Source: Pisolithus tinctorius (lineage: Eukaryota; Basidiomycota; Agaricomycetes; Boletales; Pisolithaceae). Taken from it: 64,000 nucleotides of DNA. The notes under the pieces were generated by a model. The model saw only the letters and a program-made list of their open reading frames with translations. It did not search any database and was not told the origin of the DNA. Shown in pieces: positions 25,741-36,074 of this stretch (position 1 is its first letter; each line of letters starts with the position of its first letter). The stretch is from the NCBI GenBank assembly GCA_024663395.1, contig JANFAH010000006.1, positions 1,240,001 to 1,304,000 on the forward strand, written 5' to 3'. The translations under genes were made by a program, and so were the position numbers.

Positions 25741-26164
25741 GCGTATTCGTTACCACATTGATCAATGCAAATGCAGAGGAAATGTAGAAAGGTATAAGAA
25801 AGCGTAACCGGAAACAAAACATGCACGAAGGGAGCACTGCCACAAACCATGAATGTCACTACAGTACTTGGAGAGGAACATAAATTATTTGTTACGTAAG
25901 GTCAAACGGAGGTGGTGAGGTGGGAATTATTTGCCGAACGGAGAGTGAGGGGAAGGTTACATTCGCCGCTGGTCCTACCTCGAATATTGGAAAGCTCGAT
26001 GTGACCTGGCCAAGCAAGGTAATGAATCCAACATGAAATGAGAGGAGTATACGGAAAAACACAGAGAATCATTCCTAAAGGAATGGTCAGAACAACGCGG
26101 CCAGTGTCAGTGAGGGACGAGGCAATCATTGGAAGACTTACAACAACCCTGTCGCCTGTTTATT

Positions 26165-26971
26165 TCCCGGTCGTCTAAGGGATGTTCATCGACACCAGAG
26201 AAACCACGAAGAAATAAGCGATCATGATGAGAACGAACAAAACTGCGACTACCGGTACCACCTAAGAATCAACCGGCAGACAGCAGCGCGGAAGAAGGAT
26301 GATACAACCACAGAACAGGATCAACCCGATCAAGGAAGAAAAAGTTGCAGGCCATACAAGCACGAACCCTATAGGAGTAATCCTTAGGCTCGGAGGGGCC
26401 GAAAGTGATGATATGAAAAGGGACAATACTTGCCTGTTGTCAGGAACGACAGAGAAAACAAGAAGAAGAGATAGGGAAAGCGGAAACGGAGAAAGTAGGT
26501 AAGGATAGCTCGTCGGGAATTCAAGAGTTCGTCCGCAGGGAGATTTTGCATTGGTACTTCGCGAAAGATACCAAAGAATAGGAGCTGGAATGCGACGCCC
26601 GCCAGAGACATTACAAATGCGGAGGAAAACGCGTAGTAGGCTTTAGAATCGGTGTAATCAGCAAAAGACACTGGCGGAGAAGTCGACAGAAAAACGACAG
26701 CTGCTGCCATGACCGCTCCTTGCTGTTGAGAGGGATCAGCGAACGGTTAAGGACGATCGCAATGACTCTAACCGCTGTTAACACCGAAGTCGAATGGGCA
26801 CGATGATGGACGTGAAGATTAATCCATCCATCGTGTTCATCGATGTCCTTCCAGATTGTTGCGAGATCTGCCTGACCAGTAACGAGGAAACAGGTCACAA
26901 TGAAAAGCCCAACGCGCTACGAATCCCGTGGGCACATTCCAAGCCTCAGGTATCCTTCCAGCGTTAGGCAT
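26165..26971 (-). pseudogene. Membrane-protein paralog, copy A (premature stop)
   Basis: Same layout as copy D: ATG 26971 (MPNAGRIPEAWNVPTGF), three introns, then WINLHVHHRAHSTSQGAVM and several hydrophobic segments. The last exon carries TAG at 26264-26262 where copies C and D have a Trp codon (CLPVDS then stop, instead of W). This would remove the last membrane span and tail. The third intron begins GCAAGT as in D. The other exons are open, so a shortened protein is possible. Confidence 0.65.
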
Positions 26972-27103
26972 TGGCGGCGGACGACGGGAGGAGTGTTTAA
27001 TTGTTCGTCGGAGGCTCGTTGATGGGTGTTGGAGATCCTACAGTATATATATACATACGTTGGTAGTAGTAGCGTCATCGAAAACCAGGAGGAGTATGCG
27101 GTG

Positions 27104-27278
27104 GTCGCATGGTGAAAACGCTGTTGTGAAGATGCCATAAAAAGTTTGGTTATCAGTCGTCCAGTGTTGGTTATCAGTCGTTCAGTGTCGGTTATCAGTC
27201 GTTCAGTGAACGACTCACTGGACGACTGATAACCAAACTTTTTACGGCATCTTCACAACAGCGTTTTCACCATGCGAC
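27104..27278. repeat. Palindrome with 63-base arms and a triple 21-base repeat in the loop
   Basis: Left arm 27104-27166 and right arm 27216-27278 are near-perfect reverse complements (one visible mismatch, ATAAAA against TTTTAC side). The left arm end and loop hold three head-to-tail copies of a 21-base unit beginning GGTTATCAGTCGT, and the loop itself contains a smaller inverted repeat. It sits midway between divergent paralogs A and B. Confidence 0.9.
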
Positions 27279-27602
27279 AACGGAGTGGAAGTCCAAGCCC
27301 CAAGTCTTGGCCAGGCTACGACACAAACTCCTGCTAGATTATTGGCTGCCTCTCACCGCCTCAACCGCAATGCTTTCATCACGCGGCACGGAATTAAACT
27401 CCAAGTCTCCGTATCCCCGGCCAGGTCACGACACATACGCTTGATGGATAGACGATAGGCTGTTCAACACATTTCATGTCGCTGAAATTGTGCCAGCTCG
27501 ACCGCGGATTCTGCCGTTGGCATCTCGCCTTCCTTCCCATATTGCATATCAACGAGCCTCTGACGAACTATTGAATAATCGTTCTCCTGTCGTCGGTCGC
27601 CA

Positions 27603-28400
27603 ATGCCTAACTTTGCAAGGATGCCTGAAGCTTTGGATGCGCCCACCGGATTCGTAGCGCGTCTGACTTACAGATCCATCTGTCTTTGTGTTATTGGTCA
27701 GACAGATCTCGCAACATTCTAGAGGGAAATTGATGAGCACAATGAATGGGTTAATCTTCACGCCCACCGTCGTGCCCATTCGACTTCGGTGTTAACAGTG
27801 GTTAGCGTCAGTGCGATCTTCCTTAATCGTTCGCTAAACCCTCTCAACAGCAAGCAGTGGTCCTGGCAACGGCTGTCGCTTTTCTGATGACTTCTCCGTC
27901 AGTGCCTTTCGCTGATTACACCAATTCTAAAGCCTACAGCGTATATTCCTCCGCGTTTGTAATGTCTCTAGCAGGCGTCGCATTCCAGCTCTCGTTCCTT
28001 GGTATCTTTTGCGAGGTACCAAAGCAGAATCTCTCTGCGGACGAACTCTTGAATTCCCGACGAGTGATCCTTACCTAATTGCTCTGTTTCCACCCCTATC
28101 TCTTCGCCTTGCTTTCTGTCGTTCCTGACAGTGGGCAAGTATTGTCCTCGCCATATCATCACTTCTAGCCTCTCCGAGTCTAGGGATTACTTCTACTGGC
28201 TATAAGGTTCATGTTTGCATGGCCTCCAACTTTTTCTTACTTGATCGCATTGATCCTAGTCTGTGGCTGTATCAGCTTTCTACATTGCTGTTGTCTGCCC
28301 GTTGATTCATGGGTGGTACCGGTAGTTGCAGGTTTGTTCGTCCTCATCATAATTGTTTATTTCTTCGTAGTTTCTCTGGTGCTGATGAACATGACTTAGA
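27603..28400 (+). pseudogene. Membrane-protein paralog, copy B (two nonsense codons)
   Basis: Starts like copy D (MPNFARMPEALDAPTGF) at 27603 but has TAG at 27720-27722 in place of a Trp codon in exon 2 and TAA at 28076-28078 in place of a Tyr codon in exon 3 (SRRVILT then stop). The final hydrophobic exon (FAWPPTFSYLIALILVCGC) is still readable. Likely inactive. Confidence 0.75.
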
Positions 28401-28860
28401 CAACCGGGAAATAGACAGACAACAAGACCGTTACAAATCTTCCAATGATTCCCCCGCCCCTCGCTTTTGTGAACAGCGTAGTTCTGACCATTCCTCTAGA
28501 AATGTTTTTTATTTTTATTTGTATACCTTGTGTGAAGTTGGATGGCATTTGTTCATTGCAAAAAGCAACGTGAGCATCAATAAGCATTTGTGGGAATCAT
28601 TTGCCAAATGGAGAGTGAGGGGAAGGGTACACTCGCCGCTGGTCCTATCTCGAATATTGGAAAGCTCGATGCGACCTGGCCAAGCAAGGAAATGAATCGA
28701 ACATGAAATGAAAGGAGTATACGGAAAAAAACACAGGAAATCATTCCTAAAGGAATGGTCAGAACGATGTGGCCAGTGTCAGTGAGGGACGAGGCAATCA
28801 TTGGAAGACTTACAACAACCCTGTCGCCTGTTTATTTCCCGGTCGTCTAAGGGATGTTCA

Positions 28861-29671
28861 TCGGCACCAGAGAAACCACGCAGAAATAAGCAACTATGAT
28901 GAGAACGAACAAAACTACGACTACCAGTACCACCCAGGAATCAACCGGCAGACAGCAGCGCGGCAGAAGGATGATACAACCACAGAACAGGATCAACCCG
29001 ATCAAGGAAGAAAAGGTTGCAGGCCATACAAGCATGAACCCTATAGGAGTAATCCTTAGGCTCGGAGGGGCCGAAAGTGATGATATGAGAAGGGACAATA
29101 TTCGCCTGCTGTCAGGAACACCAGAGAAAACAACAAGAAGAGATGGGGAAAGCGGAAATGGAGCAAGTAGGTGAGGATGGCTCGTCGGGAATTCAAGAGT
29201 TCGTCCGCAGGGGATTCTGCCTTGGTACTTCGCGAAAGATACCAAAGAATAGGAGCTGGAATGCGATGCCTGCTAGAGACATTACAAATGCAGAGGAGAA
29301 CACACCGCAGGCTTTAGAATCGGTGTAATCAGCAAAAGACACTGGCGGAGAAGTCGTCAGAAAACGACGGCTGCTGCCGTGACCACTGCTTGCCTGTTGA
29401 GAGGGATCAGTGAACGATTAAGGAGGATCGCACTGACGCTAACCAATGTTAACAACGAAATCGAAAGGGCACAGTGACAGGCATGAAGATTGATCCATTC
29501 ATCGTGCTCATCAATTTCCCTCCAGAATATTGCGAGATCTGCCTGACCAATAACGCAAAGACAGATTGCCCTGTAAGTCAGACGCGCTACGAATCCCGTC
29601 GGCGCATCCTAAGCTTCAGGCACGATGCACGATGCCTGAAGCTTGGGATGCGCCCTTGCAGAGTTAGGCAT
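28861..29671 (-). pseudogene. Membrane-protein paralog, copy C (frameshifts, lost splice sites)
   Basis: Start region at 29671 is disturbed by a small palindrome (29602-29655) that replaces the normal first exon. The second intron donor reads TTGTTAAC where other copies have GTGTTAAC, the third donor reads GCGAAT instead of GCAAGT, and exon 3 has lost single bases in a T run and in a C run relative to D, which shifts the frame. The last exon (GFMLVWPATFSSLIGLILFC) is open. Inactive by sequence. Confidence 0.75.
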
Positions 29672-29786
29672 TGGCGACCGACGATGGCGGAAAGAGTGTT
29701 CAATTGTTCTTCGGAGGATCGCTGATGGGTGTTGGAGCCCCTACGCTGTAGCCTATATACACGGTAGGAGCGGTGCTACCACCAAA

Positions 29787-29977
29787 AACTTAGCAGGAGT
29801 ATAACTTCGTCGCATGGTAAAAACGTTGCGCCGAGTCGGATTTCCTAAAAACTTCTACGTGCCACGGGGTACTTCGTGGTGTTAAACTTAGCAGGAGTGT
29901 GACGTCGCATGGTAAAAATGTTGCGCCGAGTCGGATTTCCTAAAAACTTCTACGTACTGCGGGGTACCTCGTGCTGC
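29787..29977. repeat. Tandem direct repeat of about 93 bases at second palindrome centre
   Basis: Two copies, 29787-29881 and 29885-29977, both beginning AACTTAGCAGGAGT and containing GCGCCGAGTCGGATTTCCTA. A third, inverted copy is at about 30,350-30,445, so this repeat flanks both sides of the centre between copies C and D. Confidence 0.8.
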
Positions 29978-30096
29978 CAATGCTCCTTGCCGACATACAT
30001 ACCAAGAACTTCTGCAATGTCATCAGGCCTCCAACCATCTCCTAAGAGTTGCAGGGCTCGTTTTTTCATGTCATATGATATCTGCTGGTGTCCCAT
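29967..30096 (-). pseudogene. Fragment of a Tc1/mariner-like transposase (N-terminal helix-turn-helix)
   Basis: From ATG 30096 reads MGHQQISYDMKKRALQLLGD then a segment ending DDIAEVLG, the usual start of homeodomain-like DNA-binding regions of fungal Tc1-type transposases. It breaks off after about 32 residues with a possible splice donor (GTATGT). No catalytic domain nearby. A relic at the centre of the C/D palindrome. Confidence 0.55.
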
Positions 30097-30459
30097 GTGC
30101 TATTATATTCTATTCTAGATCAGCGACGAGTGGGGAATGATGAAAAAAGACGGATAGAGGAATTTTGTGTTTTTATTTATTTAAATTTTCAAACACCAAG
30201 TTTTCACGCGCGACACGAATCTCTGAAACAGCTGTAGTGTTATTTCCACTTTCCTCAGGTGATGTGCTGCAGCCAGGCCCACGCCGGAAAAAGCTCTTGA
30301 ATCATTCGCACAACACCACGAGGTGACCCCGCGGCACATAGAAGTCCCCCACAGCGCCTAGAAGTCTTTAGGAAATCCGACTCGGCGCAACGTTTTTACC
30401 ATGCGACAAAGTTATACTCCTGCTAAGTTTTTGGTGGTAGCACCGCTCCTCCTACCGTG

Positions 30460-30466
30460 TATATAG
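30460..30466 (+). promoter_or_regulatory. TATA box of membrane-protein copy D
   Basis: TATATAG 82-88 bases upstream of ATG 30548, in a stretch (TATAGGCTACAGCGTAGGGG) that is repeated, inverted, upstream of copy C at about 29,735-29,760. Copy A has a similar TATATATATAC upstream. Confidence 0.6.
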
Positions 30467-30547
30467 GCTACAGCGTAGGGGCTCCAGCACCCATCAACGA
30501 TCCTCCGAAGAATAATTGAACACTCCTTCCCCCATCGTCGGCCGTCA

Positions 30548-31337
30548 ATGCCTAACTCTGCAAGGATGCCTGAAGCTTGGGACGCGCCGACGGGATTCGT
30601 AGCGCGTCTGACTTACAGGGTCATCTGTCTTTGCCTTATTGGTCAGGCAGATCTCGCAATATTCTGGAGGGAAATTGATGAGCACGATGAATGGATCAAT
30701 CTTCACGCCCGTCACCGTGCCCTTTCGACTTTGGTGTTAACATTGGTTAGCGTCAGTGCGATCTTCCTTAATCGTTTGCTGATCCCTCTCAACAGCAAGC
30801 AGTGGTCATGGCAGCAGCCGTCGTTTTTCTGACGACTTCTCCGCCAGTGTCTTTTGCTGATTACACCGATTCTAAAGCCTACGGCGCATTTTCCTCCGCA
30901 TTTGTAATGTCTCTAGCAGGCATTGCGTTCCAGTTCTCGTCCCTTGGTATCTTTCGCGAGGTACCCAGGCAGATTCTCCCTGCGGACGAGCTCTTGAATT
31001 CCCGACGAGCTATCCTTACCTACTTGCTCCGTTTCCGCTTTCCCTATCTCTTCGCCTTGCTTTCTCTGTCGTTCCTGACAGCAGGCAAGTTCTCGTCATA
31101 TCATCACCTCTAGCCTCTCCGAGTCTAAGGATTACTCCTACAGGATTTATGCTCGCATGGCCAGCAACTTTTTCTTACTTGATCGGGTTGATCCTGTTCT
31201 GTGGTTTTATCATTGTTCTGTCGCGCTGTTGCCTGCCGGCTGATTCATGGGTGGTACCGGTAGTCGCAGCTTTGTTCGTTCTCATCATGATCGCTTATTT
31301 CTTCGTGCTGTCTCTGGTGCCGATGAACATCCCTTAG
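30548..31337 (+). CDS. Small multi-span membrane protein, copy D (only intact copy)
   Basis: Not a family I recognise. Exons 30548-30598, 30647-30733, 30796-31084, 31144-31337 give about 206 residues; the third intron begins GC. A soluble N-terminus contains WREIDEHDEWINLHARHRAL; hydrophobic segments follow at VVMAAAVVFLTTS, AFVMSLAGIAFQF, PYLFALLSLSFLTAG, FSYLIGLILFCGFIIVL and WVVPVVAALFVLIMIAYFFV, so four or five membrane spans. Codons are free of stops throughout, unlike A, B and C. A further hydrophobic stretch after the stop (VVLAIPLMFSIFIFFVYLI, about 31,420) has equivalents in A and B and could be an additional exon. Role unknown. Confidence 0.65.
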
Positions 31338-31902
31338 ACGACCGGGAAGTAGGCAACAAGACCGTTAAAGATCTTAATCTTCTAATGGTTTCCCCGCTCC
31401 TCGCTTTTGTGAGCAGCGTGGTTCTGGCCATTCCTCTAATGTTTTCTATTTTTATTTTTTTCGTATACCTTATTTCATGTTGTGGAATGGTTGGAATTAC
31501 TATACACGCGTTATTCACTCGTCGTTCTTTTCTTTTCTCTCTCGTTGATCGATTTACGCTGTCAGTACTTAACGTAGATGCGGGTTATAGTCGTTTGCGT
31601 GGAGAACGAAGAAAGTTTCGATTTCTTCACTGATTCCGTACATTAATGCATAGTTATGGGCGGAGAGGGCACCGTAAGCACCTTAGCAAGGAAATCGGAC
31701 GTCAGGAATAGATGACGTTTTGTCGTAAAGAACATGTTCACAGATGGAATCGATGATATTTCAAAGAAATTTGATTCTAGGTTGCTCCTACGGCCGCCAG
31801 GACCGCTCCGCGTCCTGGAATTCATTTTCAAATGCTGTGTGTAGTTGGACGGCATTTATTCATTGCAAAAAGCAACGTGAGCATCAACGAGTATTTGCAC
31901 AG

Positions 31903-32104
31903 CAGGCAAACGCCCAGTGGCATCCATCATAAATCAAGCCCAGAATTCGCCACTGACGAAAAATTGTGGTGATAAGGTAAGCTCTCACGTTCACGCTCAG
32001 AAACCTTCATAAAGTAAGTTCACTAAAATGGCTGGCACTACAATTTTTCGCCGGTGGTGAGCTTTGGGCTTGGTGTAGAAGGGATACCACTGGGCCTTTG
32101 CCTG
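31903..32104. repeat. Imperfect inverted repeat, arms about 70 bases
   Basis: Left arm 31903-31971 and right arm 32035-32104 are reverse complements with scattered mismatches; both start CAGGCAAA and share GAAAAATTGT. The 31,338-32,309 interval otherwise holds only the 3' flank of copy D and no gene I can support. Confidence 0.7.
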
Positions 32105-32309
32105 CCGTGTTGAGTCGTGAACAGAGTGGCTTACATAATGGATGAGATGGTCACCATGGGACGGGCCCGACTGGACAACTCCCAAGCTCACGACAAAGAG
32201 AAATCAGAGACTGACACCCAAGCATTAGGTCGTAGTCGACGTCGGTCGCTGTACGCCCAGCCATAAACATCGTGGGCCATTCAAATCGCCACTACGATCT
32301 CCTCTGACG

Positions 32310-33725
32310 ATGCACATCCGACACCAGTCAGCCGCTTCACCTCGTAAATCATCCACTAAATCATCTTCTCGACATGCCTCGTCTGGTTCCATGCCGCTTT
32401 CAGCACTCGACCAAACACCCGCTATGCCCTCGGGCGCGCATTCGTTGGCACATGAACTAGCTGTGGCGTTGATGCCGGAACCTGTGGGGGGCAGCGACGC
32501 GTCGAGGTTGCTGGCGGAAGAGTTCGGGATAGAGTATGACGAAGGTGCGGAAGGTATAGATGACGAGCTAGTTGTCAGGCGGAACAGCGGGGGAGTCGAC
32601 ATGCTTCATCCCGAGTTAGCCACTGTGGAAGGTGACGGGACCAGTCTGGCAGATGAGTTGGGTGGTGGGGTATTTGACGGGAACCTCGCTGAAGAACTGG
32701 GTGGTATTGAAGCAGAGAACAGACAAGCTATTGACCCTCTCGAAGACAGCTCGGATGACGACAAAACGGATAGAGGGAGCGATGAGGACGAGGACGATGC
32801 AACTCGCCGTGCAGTACGCGCCCACGACGCGATGGAGGTTCTGTCGCAGAACCTCGCGTCCACAGACAAGTTCCTTGCCCATCTCCGGGCAGTTGATGTG
32901 CCTCCTCCCACCTCGGCTTCGCCGTTGTACACAAAGACAACGTTTGCAACGCATACGAGTCAGCTCGCTAGCTCGGGCACTTTCACAGTCGAGGGACTTG
33001 CGTCAGACGTGATCAGGAGGGTTAACGATGCAGTGCGCGAGCGCGAAGGACAGCTGCGTGAACTCATTGCATATGACAGGGACCTCAAACGTATCTTTGG
33101 AGAAGTGGGCGGTGCCGATGTGTTGGGGGATCTCGAACCGCTAGAAGACTTTGTTCTTGCAGAAGAATCCTCGGCCCACCACGTCTCACATGTCCCGAAC
33201 AAACTCGATTCTGTCATAGAAGAGGACGAGGGCGACCAAGGTGAACGTGACTCGTTCTACCTGTCCTCGTCACCCTCATCACCGCAAAAAGCTGCCTTTT
33301 CTTCTTCACATTCGACGGTGCCCTCTGCACCACCACCAACTACGACTTCCAGTGCCAAGCCATCGACATCGTCTGCTATCTCGTCCTTTGCAATAGTCGT
33401 ACCCTCACTTGTCAATCTTAGAGTGGACACTGCCTCCCTCCTTTCTTCTCTCACCACCATATCGGAGCAGGCTCAAGTGAATGGTGCAGCGACTGCAGAT
33501 GCGGGTCGTAAGATCCGTTCACTCAAGAATCGGTTGGGTGGGTGGAAAGTTGAGTGGGAAAGCGCTGAAAGAAGTCGTACGAAGATCGAGAGGTGGGAAG
33601 TGGAGAGCAAGGCCCTCTCTGGGAGCAGGATAGACGGACGAACCATCGCTGCCGATCATTTGAGAGCATTTGAGAAGGCGATTGCAGAGGCTGGGGTAAA
33701 GACGCAGGCCATCATGGCCCGATAA
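32310..33725 (+). CDS. Orphan acidic protein with C-terminal coiled-coil-like helix
   Basis: Single exon, 471 residues, ATG 32310 to TAA. Not recognised. N-terminus basic/Ser-rich, then an acidic region with repeats of the type SLADELGG, NLAEELGG, and an Asp/Glu run (DSSDDDKTDRGSDEDEDD). A helical segment around residues 165-260 (AMEVLSQNLASTDKFLAHL; ASDVIRRVNDAVREREGQLR) and a C-terminal helix (RSLKNRLGGWKVEWESAERS) suggest coiled-coil contacts. Linker is Ser/Pro-rich. Codon use is like its neighbours, so I consider it a real gene. Confidence 0.7.
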   Translation: MHIRHQSAASPRKSSTKSSSRHASSGSMPLSALDQTPAMPSGAHSLAHELAVALMPEPVGGSDASRLLAEEFGIEYDEGAEGIDDELVVRRNSGGVDMLHPELATVEGDGTSLADELGGGVFDGNLAEELGGIEAENRQAIDPLEDSSDDDKTDRGSDEDEDDATRRAVRAHDAMEVLSQNLASTDKFLAHLRAVDVPPPTSASPLYTKTTFATHTSQLASSGTFTVEGLASDVIRRVNDAVREREGQLRELIAYDRDLKRIFGEVGGADVLGDLEPLEDFVLAEESSAHHVSHVPNKLDSVIEEDEGDQGERDSFYLSSSPSSPQKAAFSSSHSTVPSAPPPTTTSSAKPSTSSAISSFAIVVPSLVNLRVDTASLLSSLTTISEQAQVNGAATADAGRKIRSLKNRLGGWKVEWESAERSRTKIERWEVESKALSGSRIDGRTIAADHLRAFEKAIAEAGVKTQAIMAR

Positions 33726-33812
33726 AAGGTTACCGGTAGATGTTGCAAGTACATTATTCCCTTGGTTTTTTTGATACTCCATACCTACATTATATTATCT
33801 CCGTCTCGCATC

Positions 33813-34633
33813 ATGGCTAGTTCACCGTCGATGACCGACACGCTCAATGTGCCTTTGAACACGCTCACGCAGCTCTCCACGGCGCTCTTCCAATCTCTTT
33901 CGTCCCAGCCTCACACCCATGGTGGACGACAGGGCGAGCCGCCGCCACCCGTATCCGCATTCCTGTCTGCGGAGACCGCACTCGTTCATGCACTGGTTGA
34001 GACGGCTGCACACCAACGGAGACAACATCACATCAATAAACTTGTGTCTGAGATCAGCAAGTTAGATGCCAGGTGGCGAGAGATCGTCGAGAAAATTGAA
34101 CAAGGGCGCAAAGAGCTCGAAAGCGTCGTGAGAGAGGGCGAGGAAAGGGTAGAGGGTATCAAGAAAGCAAAAGAAGGTAAGTACATGGGGCTAGTTGGCA
34201 TGGTTTTGACGACGAACGACGAGCAGCTGCGATACCCTACCCCGAACTGCTTGCCTATGCCCAGTCTCTGAGCGCATTTACGTCTGCGCCCCCAAACATG
34301 CCTGATCCCAACGCACCCCTTTCTGCAGTGCATGGCGCACCCGTCCCGTTGTTCTTCCCTCCTTTCCCCAACGAAGAGAAGATGAGGAGAGGACGACTCA
34401 ACGTCGAGAAACCGCTTGGTAGACTCGGGGAGAGCCACAGCGTGAAACGTGAGCCAGGTCCTCACAGTCGAGATACCTTTTTTTTTCCAACTAAACGCTC
34501 CTCAGCTCCTTCACCGTCACCCAAGCAGAAAGCGAATGCACGCGATCGCCCCGGCGCGCATCCTTACAGACACGAAATCCGTGCACAACAGACTGAGTTT
34601 GACTTGGATTTGGATCTGAACCCTGACCTGTAA
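33813..34633 (+). CDS. MED4: Mediator complex subunit 4
   Basis: Middle-module subunit of the RNA polymerase II Mediator. Exons 33813-34176, 34227-34457, 34506-34633. The N-terminal half has the coiled-coil LVSEISKLDARWREIVEKIE followed by GRKELESVVREGEERVEGIK. The diagnostic family block is AAIPYPELLAYAQSLSAFTS followed by APPN and FPPFPNEEKMRRGRLN. Ends DLDLDLNPDL. About 240 residues. The next gene starts 2-68 bases downstream on the same strand. Confidence 0.88.
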
Positions 34634-34700
34634 AATGAGTGTAGATATGTATTATGTAATGACAGACAGTGTATGTATGACGGCGACGACGACGACGACG

Positions 34701-35818
34701 ATGGCGGGGTACTTTTCAAACCACTCACAGCCTGGCCACACGCGCTTCTCTACTCATTCCCAGTCCCAATCCCAATCCCAGTCCCAGTCTCAGTCCGTAG
34801 TTGCACCCCAGCAGCAGCCCGTCTCAGAGTCTCGCCCACGCCCCCCCGTAAGCCGACATTTCTCCACCTCGCTGACCACCCGTGATCCGGAGCCTGCCCA
34901 AGCCAAACATGCAGGCCACAATTCTCTCCCGGTGACGGTTCATCCACTCAGACACACGTATGGCAGCTATTTGTCTTGTCTCGTTTGGCTGTGTTCGGTC
35001 TGATCGCGTGCTCCCCATCTGCTTTTCTAGCTGGGTGTTCTGGTTTCGCCAGCAGCGGGCACCAGGAAACAAGATCACCAATTATGAAGAGGGCATAAAG
35101 AAAGTGGCCTCTTTCTCCTCCGTACGTACTTTCGCTTCGCCTTGTCCACTCCAACCCCCGCGTTATCTTTCACTTCTCAGGTCGAGTCTTTCTGGTCTCT
35201 CCATACCCATCTTTCTCCTCCTTCCTCTCTCATTCCAACCACCGACTACCTCCTTTTCCACGCTGGTGTCCGTCGTCCAGTCTGGGAAGACCCTCTGAAC
35301 AAGACTGGCGGAAAGTGGATTATTCGTCTGCGGAAGGGCGTCGCGGATCGCCTATGGGAAGAGCTCGTATGCGGTATAGTAGGAGACCTCTTTGACGAAT
35401 GCGGACGGGAGAAGTTGAGGCCGGATGCTGACGGTACCGCAAACGGCGATGTCGAAGGCGAAAGTGGTGATTGGCCAGAAATATGTGGGTGTACCATCAG
35501 TGTCAGACAGAGCGAAGATATCATCTCTGTGTGGAATCGCGTTGATGGGGATCTAAAAGTCCGCGACAAGATACGGTAGGTTGCATGTGTCTTTTTTTAT
35601 ATGTGATGCGACTAGATCCGCGCTTCCCACACAGGGATACCATTCGTACCATACTCAACCTGCCACCCACAACGATCATGGAATATAAATCAAACAACGG
35701 TACGCCAGTAAACTGTGTCTCCGTGTCATGTGTTGCCAACGTCCTTTGAAAAGATTCGATACAGGACAAGTCTTCGTTCCGCAACTCTGCCATCGAGCGC
35801 ACCCCCTTTGCCTCGTGA
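34701..35818 (+). CDS. eIF4E-family cap-binding protein (4EHP-like)
   Basis: Binds the mRNA 5' cap. Exons 34701-34957, 35031-35121, 35181-35575, 35635-35707, 35765-35818; 289 residues. A Gln/Ser hexanucleotide repeat (SQSQSQSQSQSQS) lies near the start. The core begins HTWVFWFRQQRAP, then YEEGIKKVASFSSVESFWSL, VRRPVWEDPLNKTGGKWIIR (cap-stacking Trp and acidic residues) and LWEELVCGIVGDLF. The first cap-stacking position falls in WVFWF and the insertions resemble class II/4EHP proteins rather than canonical eIF4E. Last intron donor CCA/GTAAAC chosen because it keeps NNGTPDKSSFRNSAIERTPF. An in-frame upstream ATG exists at 34635. Confidence 0.87.
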
Positions 35819-36074
35819 TTCTGAGGTACCCTGCTGCGAGGTATCACTCACGAATTACAAACCAAAAGAAAAGGCAGAACGATGCTCTGCTATATACACG
35901 CTTAATGTATATTGTACATTCCGCAGGCGTGATCCAGGATATTGTCATTCAGACATCATCGAACATGTGCATGAGCTGTGATTGCAACGGCCCAAAGAAA
36001 GCGTAGGCCGACAGCGGACATAGAAATACAATAGTGAGACGAACATGGACATGTGTCACCATACGAGCTGTGCG

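Larger units (their letters stand above)
25925..31895. repeat. Direct duplication of an inverted gene pair (units about 25,925-28,600 and 28,600-31,895)
   Basis: Each unit is a head-to-head pair of the membrane gene (A- B+, then C- D+). Unit starts match (TTTGCC..ACGGAGAGTGAGGGGA at 25,930 and 28,602) and unit ends match (GGCATTTGTTCATTGCAAAA-type sequence at 28,545 and 31,850). Divergence between copies is moderate, so the duplication is not recent. Confidence 0.8.

Noticed and set aside
27130..27220. Three regular 21-base repeats, CRISPR-like at first sight
   Set aside because: No spacers, part of a palindrome, and the genome is a fungus.
34635..34700. Upstream in-frame ATG for the eIF4E-like gene
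   Set aside because: Adds a Thr/Met-rich leader with no family match and begins two bases after the MED4 stop; 34,701 is preferred though not proven.
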